Source: Aureibaculum sp. 2308TA14-22 (GTDB taxonomy: Bacteria; Bacteroidota; Bacteroidia; Flavobacteriales; Flavobacteriaceae). From it: DNA of 64,000 nucleotides. The stretch covers positions 1,142,501 to 1,206,500 of the forward strand of contig NZ_JBEWXT010000001.1 of the NCBI RefSeq assembly GCF_040538665.1. Reading direction: 5' to 3'. Position numbers and translations under genes: made by a program. The notes below the pieces were generated by a model that was given only the letters and a program-made list of their open reading frames with translations, had not been told where the DNA came from and ran no database searches. The number at the start of each line of letters is the position of its first letter. Position 1 is the stretch's first letter. This document shows, piece by piece, positions 55,730-64,000 of the stretch.

Positions 55730-57961
55730 ATGAGTAACTTCAAGTCCTTTCTCGTAATTTTATCAAGTATCTTTTTGATTTCGTGTGTAAATGGTAATAT
55801 AGATTTAACCAAAAATGGAAAATCGAATTATGAAATTGTTTATACAGGAAATGCGACGGAAAGCCAACACAAATCTGCTGAAATACTCAAAAACTATATC
55901 TATAAGATTAGTGGAGCGGATATAGCTATAGTTGACGAAAGTTCTCAAAGTGCGGATATATACAAGATTTATATTGGTAACGTAAATGATGAGAAGTTAA
56001 ACCCTCATCAATTATCAATACAATTAAAAGATAAAAATATATTTATTGATGGAGGCTCTGATAAAGCCATTCAGAATGCAGTTTATATTTTTATCGAAGA
56101 GTTTTTAGGAGTTAAATGGTATTCGCCAACTGTTGAAAAAATACCGTTAACAAAAACAATTACACTACCAAATACTATAAATTATAATTACGAGCCAGAA
56201 ATTACAACACGCACAGTACATTCAAGACTTTTTTATAAAAATCATGAATTTGCTAATAGGTTAAAAGTTACCAAAGAGGCTTTTCCAACTTATGTGCCAA
56301 AAGCTAGGGTACATACCTTTCATAGATTTATTCCAGAAGAAAAATTTTATAAACAGCATCCTGAATATTTTGCATTGAGAGGAGATAAAAGATTACCTAC
56401 TCAATTATGCCTGACAAATAATAATGTTTACAACATTGTTAAAGATTCCATTGCCTCTTTGTTCGCTAAAAACCCAATTGCAAATGTAGTTTCAGTAAGT
56501 CAAGATGATAATACGCAATATTGCCAATGCGAAAATTGTGCAAAAATTGATAAAGAAGAGGGGAGTCCTGCTGGTTCAATGATTCGTTTTGTAAATAAAA
56601 TCGCAGAAAATTTTCCAGATAAACAGATTTCAACATTAGCATATCAGCATACTAGAAAACCAAGTAAAACTAAGCCTAGAGAGAATGTATTGATAACACT
56701 TTGCTCTATTGAATGTGATAGAAGTGCACCCATTACAGAAAAATGTAATGATTTTGCTGAGGACCTAATAGGGTGGAGTAAGTTAACAGACAATATTCGT
56801 ATTTGGGATTACACTACGCAGTTTACTAATTTCCTAGCACCTTTTCCAAATATAAAAACATTACAGCCTAATATTCAATTATTTAGAGATAATAATGCAA
56901 AATGGATTTTTGAACAACATAGCAATAACCCAAGTGAGTTATTTGAATTACGTTCGTACATAACGGCAAAATTATTATGGAACCCTGATTTAAATGTGGA
57001 TGACCTAATCACTGAATTTACTAATGGTTATTATGAAGAAGCAGGCGTTTATGTTAAAAAATATGTAGATTTAATTCACGCTGAGTTAGAAAAACATCCT
57101 GATTTCTTTTTATTCCTTTATGGCGATCCATCTCAGGCTTTCGATTCTTACTTAAGCCCTGAACTATTAGAGACTTATAAAGGTTATTTTGATGATGCTG
57201 AAAAAGCGGTTGCTTCAAAACCAGAAGTATTAAAAAGAATTAAAGAAGCAAGGTTAAGTACTGACTATGCTATTTTAGAAGCTGCAAAAAAGGATTTGAC
57301 AACTGAATTTTCTTTGGTTACTGAGGTTAAAGAAAAAAGAGCTAATCCTTTTATTCAAGAAAAATTAGAAAATTTTTACAGCACCTGTAAAAATGCCAAT
57401 ATTACATTAATGAACGAAATGGGCTTTACCGTAGAAGAATATTACCATTCGTACAAAAAAACAATTGAAGTAGCCGTAAAACCTAATATTGCTAAGGGTA
57501 AAAAAGTTACCTTACTTACTAAACCCAAAAAATATGCCAATGAAGATCCGCAGACATTAACTGACGGGGCATTAGGTGGTAATAATTTTTATGCCAATTG
57601 GTTGGGTTTTGAAGGTAATGACCTAGTGGCGGTTATAGATTTAGATTCTGTACAATCTATAAGCTCAATTTCAACAGCATTTTTGCAAGTTACCAATCAT
57701 ATTGTATTTTTTCCAAAAGAAGTAACTTATTATGGTTCTATTGATGGCAAAAGTTATATGGCTATTGGAGAGGTTAAAAATCAAAGCCCATTAAAAAAGA
57801 ATAGTAAAGTAAACGATATTCAGTATTTTAATTTAAAAGTCAAACCAACAGAAGTACGGTTTGTTAAAATTCATGCAAATAGTCATAAAAATGCTCCTTA
57901 TTGGCATCATGGTGCTGGGTTACCTTCATGGATATTTGCGGATGAGATTATAATTGATTAA
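55730..57961 (+). CDS. DUF4838 lipoprotein with C-terminal discoidin-like domain
   Basis: A 743-residue lipoprotein (signal ending FLISCVNG). The N-terminal region (about 25-140) is a GH20b/alpha-glucuronidase N-terminal-like alpha/beta domain; the middle (about 160-450) is DUF4838, with YCQCENCAKIDKEEGSPAG as a conspicuous Cys-containing motif; a helical part follows, and the last about 140 residues form an F5/8-type (discoidin, CBM32-like) domain for sugar binding. DUF4838 is seen beside PULs and is likely a glycoside hydrolase or binding module of TIM-barrel type, but its activity is unknown to me. It probably acts with GH92 and the following SusCD. Confidence 0.8.
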   Translation: MSNFKSFLVILSSIFLISCVNGNIDLTKNGKSNYEIVYTGNATESQHKSAEILKNYIYKISGADIAIVDESSQSADIYKIYIGNVNDEKLNPHQLSIQLKDKNIFIDGGSDKAIQNAVYIFIEEFLGVKWYSPTVEKIPLTKTITLPNTINYNYEPEITTRTVHSRLFYKNHEFANRLKVTKEAFPTYVPKARVHTFHRFIPEEKFYKQHPEYFALRGDKRLPTQLCLTNNNVYNIVKDSIASLFAKNPIANVVSVSQDDNTQYCQCENCAKIDKEEGSPAGSMIRFVNKIAENFPDKQISTLAYQHTRKPSKTKPRENVLITLCSIECDRSAPITEKCNDFAEDLIGWSKLTDNIRIWDYTTQFTNFLAPFPNIKTLQPNIQLFRDNNAKWIFEQHSNNPSELFELRSYITAKLLWNPDLNVDDLITEFTNGYYEEAGVYVKKYVDLIHAELEKHPDFFLFLYGDPSQAFDSYLSPELLETYKGYFDDAEKAVASKPEVLKRIKEARLSTDYAILEAAKKDLTTEFSLVTEVKEKRANPFIQEKLENFYSTCKNANITLMNEMGFTVEEYYHSYKKTIEVAVKPNIAKGKKVTLLTKPKKYANEDPQTLTDGALGGNNFYANWLGFEGNDLVAVIDLDSVQSISSISTAFLQVTNHIVFFPKEVTYYGSIDGKSYMAIGEVKNQSPLKKNSKVNDIQYFNLKVKPTEVRFVKIHANSHKNAPYWHHGAGLPSWIFADEIIID

Positions 57962-58291
57962 TCTTAATCAATTAATTGTAATTAAAATATATAAAACAAT
58001 CATTTTTTTTATTACTACGCAACTATATGCCTTGTTCATCATCTTGAGAATGTAATATTAGGTAAAAAGTCAGTAGAGTTAACTTAATTACCTCACTATT
58101 AATAGTTTAAATATTTTTTTTATTTTAATTCTATTTAAAGAATAAACAATGTTACTCATTATGTTTAAGTTAATTTTATGCGTTGTACAGGTTTTAAAAC
58201 ATGTTGTTGGTCGAAATAATAGTCTTTCTAAAGGTTTTTTTATATTTTTGCTTCTGTATTAACTCAATATATTAACTCAAATAAATTAATT
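57962..58291. other. 330-bp intergenic leader before the second SusCD pair
   Basis: Holds an exact -7 box TATTTTTG at 58243-58250, 41 nt before the ATG, and no clear -33. No ORF was found. A sequence TTACTACGCAA at about 58013-58022 is loosely similar to the TACGTCA motif before PUL 1, but not enough to call. Confidence 0.5.
58243..58250 (+). promoter_or_regulatory. Candidate -7 box (TATTTTTG) for second susC
   Basis: Exact TAnnTTTG match 41 nt before the start codon at 58292. Confidence 0.5.
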
Positions 58292-61200
58292 ATGATTCAA
58301 AAAGTGATGAAATTGTTACTTGTTGTTTGTCTGTTAGGATTTCAATCCATGTTTGCTCAAACTACAGTAACTGGAACTATTACTGATGCTGCAGACGGGG
58401 CTACGCTACCGGGTGTAAACATCATTGAAAAAGGAACTTCTAACGGTGTTACCTCAGACTTTGATGGTAACTATAGCATAGACGTAGCTGAAGGTGCTAC
58501 ATTACAGTTCTCTTTTGTCGGATATGCTGCTCAAGAGATTGCAGTAAATGGCCAGACAACTATTAATGTGGCTCTTGCGGAAAGTACAGAGGCTCTTGAC
58601 GAAGTAGTTGTTACGGCTCTTGGTATTAAAAGAGAGCGAAAATCCCTAGGTTATTCCGTTCAAGAAATTCAAGGTGCTAACATATCTGAATCTCGTGAAC
58701 CGAATATGATAAATGCCTTATCTGGTAAAATAACGGGTTTAAACATTATTAAAAGTAGTAATGGTCCAGCTGGTTCTTCTAAAATTGTATTAAGGGGATA
58801 TAGCTCTTTAACAGGAGACAATCAACCCTTAATTGTGGTTGATGGTACTCCACTAGATAATTTTACTGGTGCATCTAGCGAAGGTTTTTGGAGTCCTTCT
58901 GCGGATTTAGGTAATGGTTTAGCAGATATAAATCCAGATGATATTGAATCGTTGTCCGTCTTAAAGGGTGCTTCTGCAGCGGCGTTATATGGTTCGCGTG
59001 CTGGTAATGGTGTTATTTTAATTACTACTAAAACGGGTAAATCTAGTAATGGATTAGGTATTGCGTACTCAGCAACCTTTGGTTTTCAAAGTATTTTCAT
59101 GAAACCAGAATTGCAGAGTAATTTTGGTCAGGGTTCTGTAGGTGCTTATGACGAATATGCTAATAGTAGTTGGGGACCTAAAATTGAAGGGCAAACAGAA
59201 ACAGGACCTGAGCAAGGGTCAGTTGTTTTTGATAAAGCTTACGACAATATTGGTAATTATTATAATGATGGTTTTAGTCAAAACCATAGTGTTTCATTCC
59301 AAAATTCAGGAGAAAACGGTTCTTATTATACCTCTGCTAATTATTTGGAAGATGAGGGTATTTCGCCTTCAGCTACATTAGAACGTTTAAACTTAACCGC
59401 AAGGGGTGTGTCTAAATTTGGTAATGAAAAAAAATGGTCAATTGATACAAAAGTGCAGTATAACAAAACAACAGCTAACAATAGACCAAGAACAGGTTTT
59501 GGAGCATTAAGCCAATATCAAACCATAATAAATTTTCCACGATCACGTGATATTGAACAATATTCTGAAGGTGTAGATGAATTTGGTAATCAAATATGGT
59601 ATGATCCCAATTCAAATCAAATTAATCCGTATTGGGCTAATAAAAGACGTTTAAGTTATGATTCTAGAGATAGATTTATAATAAATGCAACTTTAAAACA
59701 TGAGTTTAATGATTGGCTAAGTGCAGAAGTTAGAGGAGGAGCAGATTTATATACTACAAATACTGAATCAAAAGTGTTTGCTGGAACTTCAAGTAACTCT
59801 ACCTATGGTTTGGGAAAAAATACTTTTATTGAGCAAAATTACAGTGCTTTAATGGTAGCTGCAAAAGATAATATTTTTGGAAAATTTGGAGGATCAATTA
59901 CCTTAGGGGGTAACTTAATGGCGACTGAAGAGTCTGGTATAAATAGTAATTCTGGTACCTTGTTGGTTCCTAATTTATTTAGTTTAAACAATGGGGTCAA
60001 TCCTGCAACTGTTTCACAAAGGTTTAACCAGAAAAAGATAAATTCTGTATATGGTTTGTTTCAATTAAACTATGATGGATACTTATTTGTTGATGTAACG
60101 GGTCGTAATGACTGGTCTTCGGCTTTAAGTAAGGAGAACAGATCATTTTTCTATCCATCTGTAAGTACTTCATTGGTTATTTCAGACATGATTACTAAAA
60201 CTGGTGGAGATTTACCCAATTGGTTTACGTTTGGTAAAATAAGAGGATCTTATGCTGAGGTAGGTAATGATTTACGTGCTTATCAGTTGCAAAATGCATT
60301 TTCTATAGGCAATGATCCGTTGGGTAATACTACGGCCTCTACTAATAGCAGATTGCTTAATCCAGATATAAAAAACGAATTGATTAAATCAGTTGAAATT
60401 GGTGCGGAAGCTCGTTTATTTAATAACAGAGTAGGACTGGATTTTACTTGGTATAAAACCAATGCAACAAATCAGATAATTCCAATTCCTTTAGATCCTT
60501 TTAGTGGGTTTAATGATAAGTTTATAAATGCTGGTGATATTCAAAATACAGGTATTGAACTTACTTTAAAGACGGCAATTTTAGATAAAGAAGATGGATT
60601 ATCTTGGGATATGGACATCAATTACTCTACAAACCAAAATACTGTAGAAGAATTGGCAGATGATGTTACGTCATTCAACTTAGGTGGGTTTGATAACTTT
60701 AATATTAGTGCAAATGTTGGTGAAGATTATGGTGTAATTGTAGGATCAAAATTTCGAAGAGTTGAAGATGAAGCAAGTCCATTTTTTGGAAGAATTTTGG
60801 TTGATGGCGATGGTTTACCGTTAGCTTCAACAGAGAAGGAAGTTTTAGGCTCTCAAGTACCTGATGCGTTATTAGGCCTAACCAATATGTTTACTTATAA
60901 AGGCTTTTCTTTTAGTTTCTTATTGAGTGCGAGTATTGGAGGAGAAATTTTCTCAGGAACCAATCATGCCTTGCAAAGATCTGGTTTAGCTGCGGTAACT
61001 GCAGTAAATGGAGAAAGAGCAGATATTGTATTTGATGGTGTTGTAGATGACGGTGCGGGTAATTTAAGTGAAAATACTGTTGGGGCTACACCACAAAATT
61101 ACTGGGCAGCTATTACTGGGCGTTCAGGAAACTTAGGTATTAATGAGGCCAACGTATATGATGCATCACATTTTAGGTTAAGAAATATAAATTTAACTTA

Positions 61201-61408
61201 TAACTTTAATAGAGAATGGTTAAAGAAAACTCCATTTACAGGATTATCTGCTGGAGTATCAGCAAACAACGTATGGATGATTTCAAGTAACTTGAATGGC
61301 GTAGATCCAGAGTCAGTAAATGCGACGGGATCTAATGCTCAAGGATTTGAAAACTTGGCACCACCAACGACGAGAACAGTGTTTTTAAACATTGCTGCTA
61401 AATTTTAA
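58292..61408 (+). CDS. SusC-family TonB-linked outer-membrane transporter (PUL 2)
   Basis: A 1,038-residue transporter: signal peptide (ending SMFAQ), carboxypeptidase-regulatory-like domain (TTVTGTITDAADGATLPGVN), plug with ITGLNIIKSSNGPAGSSKIV and the SLSVLKGASAAALYGSRAGNGV signature, then the beta-barrel ending in TVFLNIAAKF. The N-terminal TonB-box-like segment EALDEVVVTALGIKRERKSLGYSVQ places it in the SusC/RagA group with the 'ALGIKRE' variant. It is 20 bp upstream of its SusD partner. Confidence 0.95.
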   Translation: MIQKVMKLLLVVCLLGFQSMFAQTTVTGTITDAADGATLPGVNIIEKGTSNGVTSDFDGNYSIDVAEGATLQFSFVGYAAQEIAVNGQTTINVALAESTEALDEVVVTALGIKRERKSLGYSVQEIQGANISESREPNMINALSGKITGLNIIKSSNGPAGSSKIVLRGYSSLTGDNQPLIVVDGTPLDNFTGASSEGFWSPSADLGNGLADINPDDIESLSVLKGASAAALYGSRAGNGVILITTKTGKSSNGLGIAYSATFGFQSIFMKPELQSNFGQGSVGAYDEYANSSWGPKIEGQTETGPEQGSVVFDKAYDNIGNYYNDGFSQNHSVSFQNSGENGSYYTSANYLEDEGISPSATLERLNLTARGVSKFGNEKKWSIDTKVQYNKTTANNRPRTGFGALSQYQTIINFPRSRDIEQYSEGVDEFGNQIWYDPNSNQINPYWANKRRLSYDSRDRFIINATLKHEFNDWLSAEVRGGADLYTTNTESKVFAGTSSNSTYGLGKNTFIEQNYSALMVAAKDNIFGKFGGSITLGGNLMATEESGINSNSGTLLVPNLFSLNNGVNPATVSQRFNQKKINSVYGLFQLNYDGYLFVDVTGRNDWSSALSKENRSFFYPSVSTSLVISDMITKTGGDLPNWFTFGKIRGSYAEVGNDLRAYQLQNAFSIGNDPLGNTTASTNSRLLNPDIKNELIKSVEIGAEARLFNNRVGLDFTWYKTNATNQIIPIPLDPFSGFNDKFINAGDIQNTGIELTLKTAILDKEDGLSWDMDINYSTNQNTVEELADDVTSFNLGGFDNFNISANVGEDYGVIVGSKFRRVEDEASPFFGRILVDGDGLPLASTEKEVLGSQVPDALLGLTNMFTYKGFSFSFLLSASIGGEIFSGTNHALQRSGLAAVTAVNGERADIVFDGVVDDGAGNLSENTVGATPQNYWAAITGRSGNLGINEANVYDASHFRLRNINLTYNFNREWLKKTPFTGLSAGVSANNVWMISSNLNGVDPESVNATGSNAQGFENLAPPTTRTVFLNIAAKF

Positions 61409-61428
61409 TTTATAAACAAAGATTAATT

Positions 61429-63342
61429 ATGAAAAAAGTATTAATTAGAAATCTAGCATTGCTTAGTGTAATGCTGTTAATTTTTTCTTGCGATGATTTC
61501 GAAGAAATCAACGAAAATCCTTTAGCTGCAACTGCAGATCAAGTGGAGGTAGAATTTTTTATTAATGGTTCTATGGGAGGAGCACAGCAAAACCCTCATA
61601 TTGCGGAACGTGTATTTGTGTTGTATTGGAAAGATGCATCTAGAACTTCTAGATTAGGCGTGCTATCTCAAGGACGTTCAAATGACGGATGGACCAATGA
61701 CTACTTTAATGGATATATATCTAGATGGTTACGAGACATCACTACGGGTATTTCTGTAGCAGAAGAAAAGATAGCTACAGGAAACGTTAAGGAATATACT
61801 GCCAATTTATTGCAAATTGCAAGAATTTGGAGAGTTTATATTATGAGTGAAATGACTGATAATTTTGGTCCAATTCCTATAGATGGTTTTAAAGGTGAAA
61901 ACCCAGAATATAATAGTGTAGAAGATGTTTACAATTTTATGTTAGCAGAATTAAAAGATGCGGTTAGTCAAATTGATGAAACAAATACGTTTAAACCAGA
62001 TCCAGATTTGGACCAAGCTTATGGATATGATTATGTTCAATGGAAAAAGTATGGAAACTCTTTGAGAATGCGTTTAGCGATGCGTTTATCTGAAGTGGCT
62101 CCTGCTGTTGCCAAGCAACATTTTGAAGAAGCGGCCAATAGTGGACAAATCATTGCTACATCAGATGATGATTTTAGAATTACTGAAGCTGATGGATGGA
62201 ACAATTTTGTTAATGTTCAGTCTAGACAATGGAATGATCATTATGTTACTGCTGCTTATAGAAATATAGTTGTAGGATTAGGTAGTGTAACTTCTGCGGA
62301 TCAATTACCTGCATCTCAGCATGGAACTATTAAACCTGCTGGTTATATGGGTTTAAAACTTGACGATCACTTTACAATGCTTACCAATGACCCTGCCAAA
62401 GGTTTCTGGTTGGATGGTTTGCCAAATACGATAGACCCAAGAGCATATAAAACCTATCCAATTCCTGGAAATCTTGAAGATGAGCAGTATAGCAATTTCC
62501 CAACTTGGGGTAATAGCCATACACAAACGGAAAGAGATTTATTAGATGATGATGGAGAGGTTTTAATGACGTTGGATGGAGCCTTTACCTATAATGCATT
62601 TGCTGCTGGTGACTGGGGTACTGTTGGGACTAAGAATCAATTACGTAGTAGAGGATCTTACCCTCGTTTAGGCCTTGATTTTAGAGGTTCAGGAAAGTAC
62701 AAAGAGCGTGTCTTTTTCCCGTCTTGGGAAACACATTTCTTAATAGCAGAAGCTGCTGTAAGAGGTTGGAGTACACCTTTAAGCGGTAAAGATGCTTATG
62801 AAGCTGGAATATCAGAAAGTTTTGCTTATTATGGACTTTCGGCACATGTAGCGACATATGTTGCGTCTGAAGATTACAATAATGCTGGTACATCAGTAAG
62901 TTGGGATCATATAACAGAACCACCAGCAAGTGTAACTATGACTTATGTTGATGGTTATACAGGTGTTCCTGGAACAATAAATTATACGTATCCAGAAAAT
63001 ACAATTTATGAGGGCGGTGCGGTTAAGAACGACCGTTTAAATAAAATTATTACACAAAAGTTTATTGCAAATCAGGCGTGGTTACCACTTGAAATTTGGA
63101 ATGATCATAGAAGGTTAGGGTTGCCGTTTTTTGAAAACCCTGCGGTTGAAAACCCACTTCCTGATTTACCACAATTAAATGCTGGAAACGTAATGTCTAA
63201 TCAAGTAAACTTCTTTGGACAACGTTTAAAATATCCGTCGTCTTTTGTAAATAATATACCAGTTGGTCATGCACAAGCTGTTCAATTATTAGGAGGTGAT
63301 GACACTGTTCATACACCATTATGGTGGGCAAAGCAAAATTAA
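61429..63342 (+). CDS. SusD/RagB-like (SusD-like_2 type) lipoprotein (PUL 2)
   Basis: A 637-residue lipoprotein (signal ending LLIFSCDDF). It belongs to the SusD-like group with the opening FEEINENPLAAT and the helices ARIWRVYIMSEMTDNFGPIP and WKKYGNSLRMRLAMRLSEVAP; the C-terminal block WETHFLIAEAAVRGW and KIITQKFIANQAWLPLEIW close the family domain. It is about 100 residues longer than the PUL 1 SusD. It is followed by a strong terminator. Confidence 0.93.
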   Translation: MKKVLIRNLALLSVMLLIFSCDDFEEINENPLAATADQVEVEFFINGSMGGAQQNPHIAERVFVLYWKDASRTSRLGVLSQGRSNDGWTNDYFNGYISRWLRDITTGISVAEEKIATGNVKEYTANLLQIARIWRVYIMSEMTDNFGPIPIDGFKGENPEYNSVEDVYNFMLAELKDAVSQIDETNTFKPDPDLDQAYGYDYVQWKKYGNSLRMRLAMRLSEVAPAVAKQHFEEAANSGQIIATSDDDFRITEADGWNNFVNVQSRQWNDHYVTAAYRNIVVGLGSVTSADQLPASQHGTIKPAGYMGLKLDDHFTMLTNDPAKGFWLDGLPNTIDPRAYKTYPIPGNLEDEQYSNFPTWGNSHTQTERDLLDDDGEVLMTLDGAFTYNAFAAGDWGTVGTKNQLRSRGSYPRLGLDFRGSGKYKERVFFPSWETHFLIAEAAVRGWSTPLSGKDAYEAGISESFAYYGLSAHVATYVASEDYNNAGTSVSWDHITEPPASVTMTYVDGYTGVPGTINYTYPENTIYEGGAVKNDRLNKIITQKFIANQAWLPLEIWNDHRRLGLPFFENPAVENPLPDLPQLNAGNVMSNQVNFFGQRLKYPSSFVNNIPVGHAQAVQLLGGDDTVHTPLWWAKQN

Positions 63343-63373
63343 AATAATAACAACATAACATTGTTAAATTTCA

Positions 63374-63405
63374 AGGGAGGTCTATAAAAGACCTCCCTTT
63401 TTTTT
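63374..63405 (+). terminator. Rho-independent terminator after the second SusCD
   Basis: A perfect 10-bp GC-containing stem (63374-63383 with 63389-63398, AGGGAGGTCT / AGACCTCCCT), a 5-nt loop, and a run of eight T. It lies 32 bp after the SusD-like stop and is the strongest terminator in the window. Confidence 0.95.
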
Positions 63406-63432
63406 ATATTTACACTATAAAATTAAGTTACC

Positions 63433-64000
63433 GTGAAAGCAATTACATACTTTTTAATTATTAGTTCATTATTAGTCGGATGTAGTAAAAGCAGACCTTA
63501 TAAAGTTATTGCTGATAATGTAGTTAAATCTTCCAATGAAACTACACAATTTACTTTAATCCCAGTCGCAGAGTCGTCTGTAAATTTTGAAAATACTGTT
63601 AAAGAAACAGAAACACTAAATTTTTTAAACTTTTCTAATATTTATAATGGTGGTGGTGTAGCAACTGCGGATTTTAATAATGACGGTTTAGTTGATATTT
63701 ATTTTACAGCTAATCAGCAATCTAACAAGTTATACATAAATAAGGGTAATTTTAAGTTTGAAGACATTACCAAAAATGCTGGTGTTGAAGATTTGGGTGG
63801 ATGGACTACTGGAGTTTCAGTAGTAGATATTAATAATGATGGTTGGTTGGATATCTATGTAAGTAAATCAGGAGTACTGAACGATAAAACACCAAAAGAA
63901 AACAAGTTATACATTAACTTAAAGAATAACACATTTAAAGAAAGTGCCAAAGAATGGAAAGTAAATGATGCAGGTTTCAGTACACAATCCTATTTTTTGG
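63433..64000 (+). CDS. FG-GAP/VCBS-repeat (CRTAC1-like) lipoprotein, 5' part
   Basis: A GTG-started frame open to the window edge (189 codons seen, no stop). The N-terminus is a lipoprotein signal (FLIISSLLVGCSKS). Two FG-GAP/VCBS units are visible, with the calcium-loop patterns TADFNNDGLVDIYFT and VVDINNDGWLDIYVS. Such proteins form large beta-propellers and often follow SusCD pairs. A terminator separates it from the SusD-like gene, so it may have its own promoter; a near -7 box (TATATTTA) is at 63405-63412. Confidence 0.85.
   Translation, partial: MKAITYFLIISSLLVGCSKSRPYKVIADNVVKSSNETTQFTLIPVAESSVNFENTVKETETLNFLNFSNIYNGGGVATADFNNDGLVDIYFTANQQSNKLYINKGNFKFEDITKNAGVEDLGGWTTGVSVVDINNDGWLDIYVSKSGVLNDKTPKENKLYINLKNNTFKESAKEWKVNDAGFSTQSYFL

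Noticed and set aside
1-64000. CRISPR arrays, tRNA or rRNA genes, insertion sequences, prophage genes
   Set aside because: No regularly spaced direct repeats, no transposase or integrase motifs and no tRNA-like or rRNA-like sequences were recognised by reading; short RNA genes could still be missed without a covariance-model search.

Overview
The window looks like a chromosome segment of a marine-type member of the Flavobacteriaceae (Bacteroidota). The evidence is AT-rich DNA, two SusC/SusD pairs, many signal-peptidase II lipoproteins, a type IX secretion (T9SS) C-terminal sorting domain, PorT-like and OmpA-like barrels, and -7 promoter boxes of the Bacteroidota type TAnnTTTG. No rRNA, tRNA, CRISPR array, transposase or phage gene was seen. 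A genus cannot be named from the sequence alone.

Layout. 0.1-9.3 kb: a Tat-exported PLP enzyme, a GH20 hexosaminidase, an OmpA-family barrel, a DUF2188 protein, then a catabolic cassette of sulfatase, DUF1080 (3-keto-glycoside hydrolase family) and Tat-exported Gfo/Idh/MocA oxidoreductase. 9.3-13.2 kb: a lipoprotein with two Cys-rich metal-binding-like repeats, and a one-polypeptide restriction-modification gene split by an apparent +1 frameshift. 13.2-18.4 kb: a decayed intergenic region carrying relics of the C-termini of two genes whose intact relatives lie just downstream, two tiny overlapping membrane ORFs, a DsbA-family protein, a TonB-dependent receptor and a YdjM-type membrane hydrolase. 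18.4-30.1 kb: a PorT-like barrel, a DUF1800/DUF1501 pair, DUF4251, an amidohydrolase, an octaheme cytochrome with TPRs, aldose 1-epimerase, DsbD and a free DsbD-alpha paralogue.

30.2-46.0 kb is a well-ordered polysaccharide utilization locus (PUL): membrane sensor/HTH regulator, SusC, SusD, a tandem-LamG surface glycan-binding lipoprotein, two GH144/PF10091 lipoproteins, an esterase and a GH3 beta-glucosidase. GH144 plus GH3 suggests beta-1,2-glucan (or a related beta-glucan) as substrate. Four copies of TACGTCA between the regulator gene and susC, the first three spaced in multiples of 11 bp, are a candidate operator. 46.0-51.6 kb continues on the same strand with an alpha/beta hydrolase, an S1 sulfatase, a PHP-domain lipoprotein and a sodium:solute symporter.

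51.6-64.0 kb holds NAD(P)HX epimerase/dehydratase (housekeeping), a GH92 alpha-mannosidase-type enzyme, a DUF4838 lipoprotein with a C-terminal discoidin-like domain, a second SusC/SusD pair ending in a strong terminator, and the 5' part of an FG-GAP/VCBS-repeat lipoprotein cut by the window edge. Several intergenic gaps hold palindromic repeats that look like dispersed REP-type elements. I did not find a clear-cut new defence or mobile system. The most distinctive observations are the candidate operator array, the split R-M gene, the relic pair at 13.4-13.5 kb, and the small membrane ORF pair.
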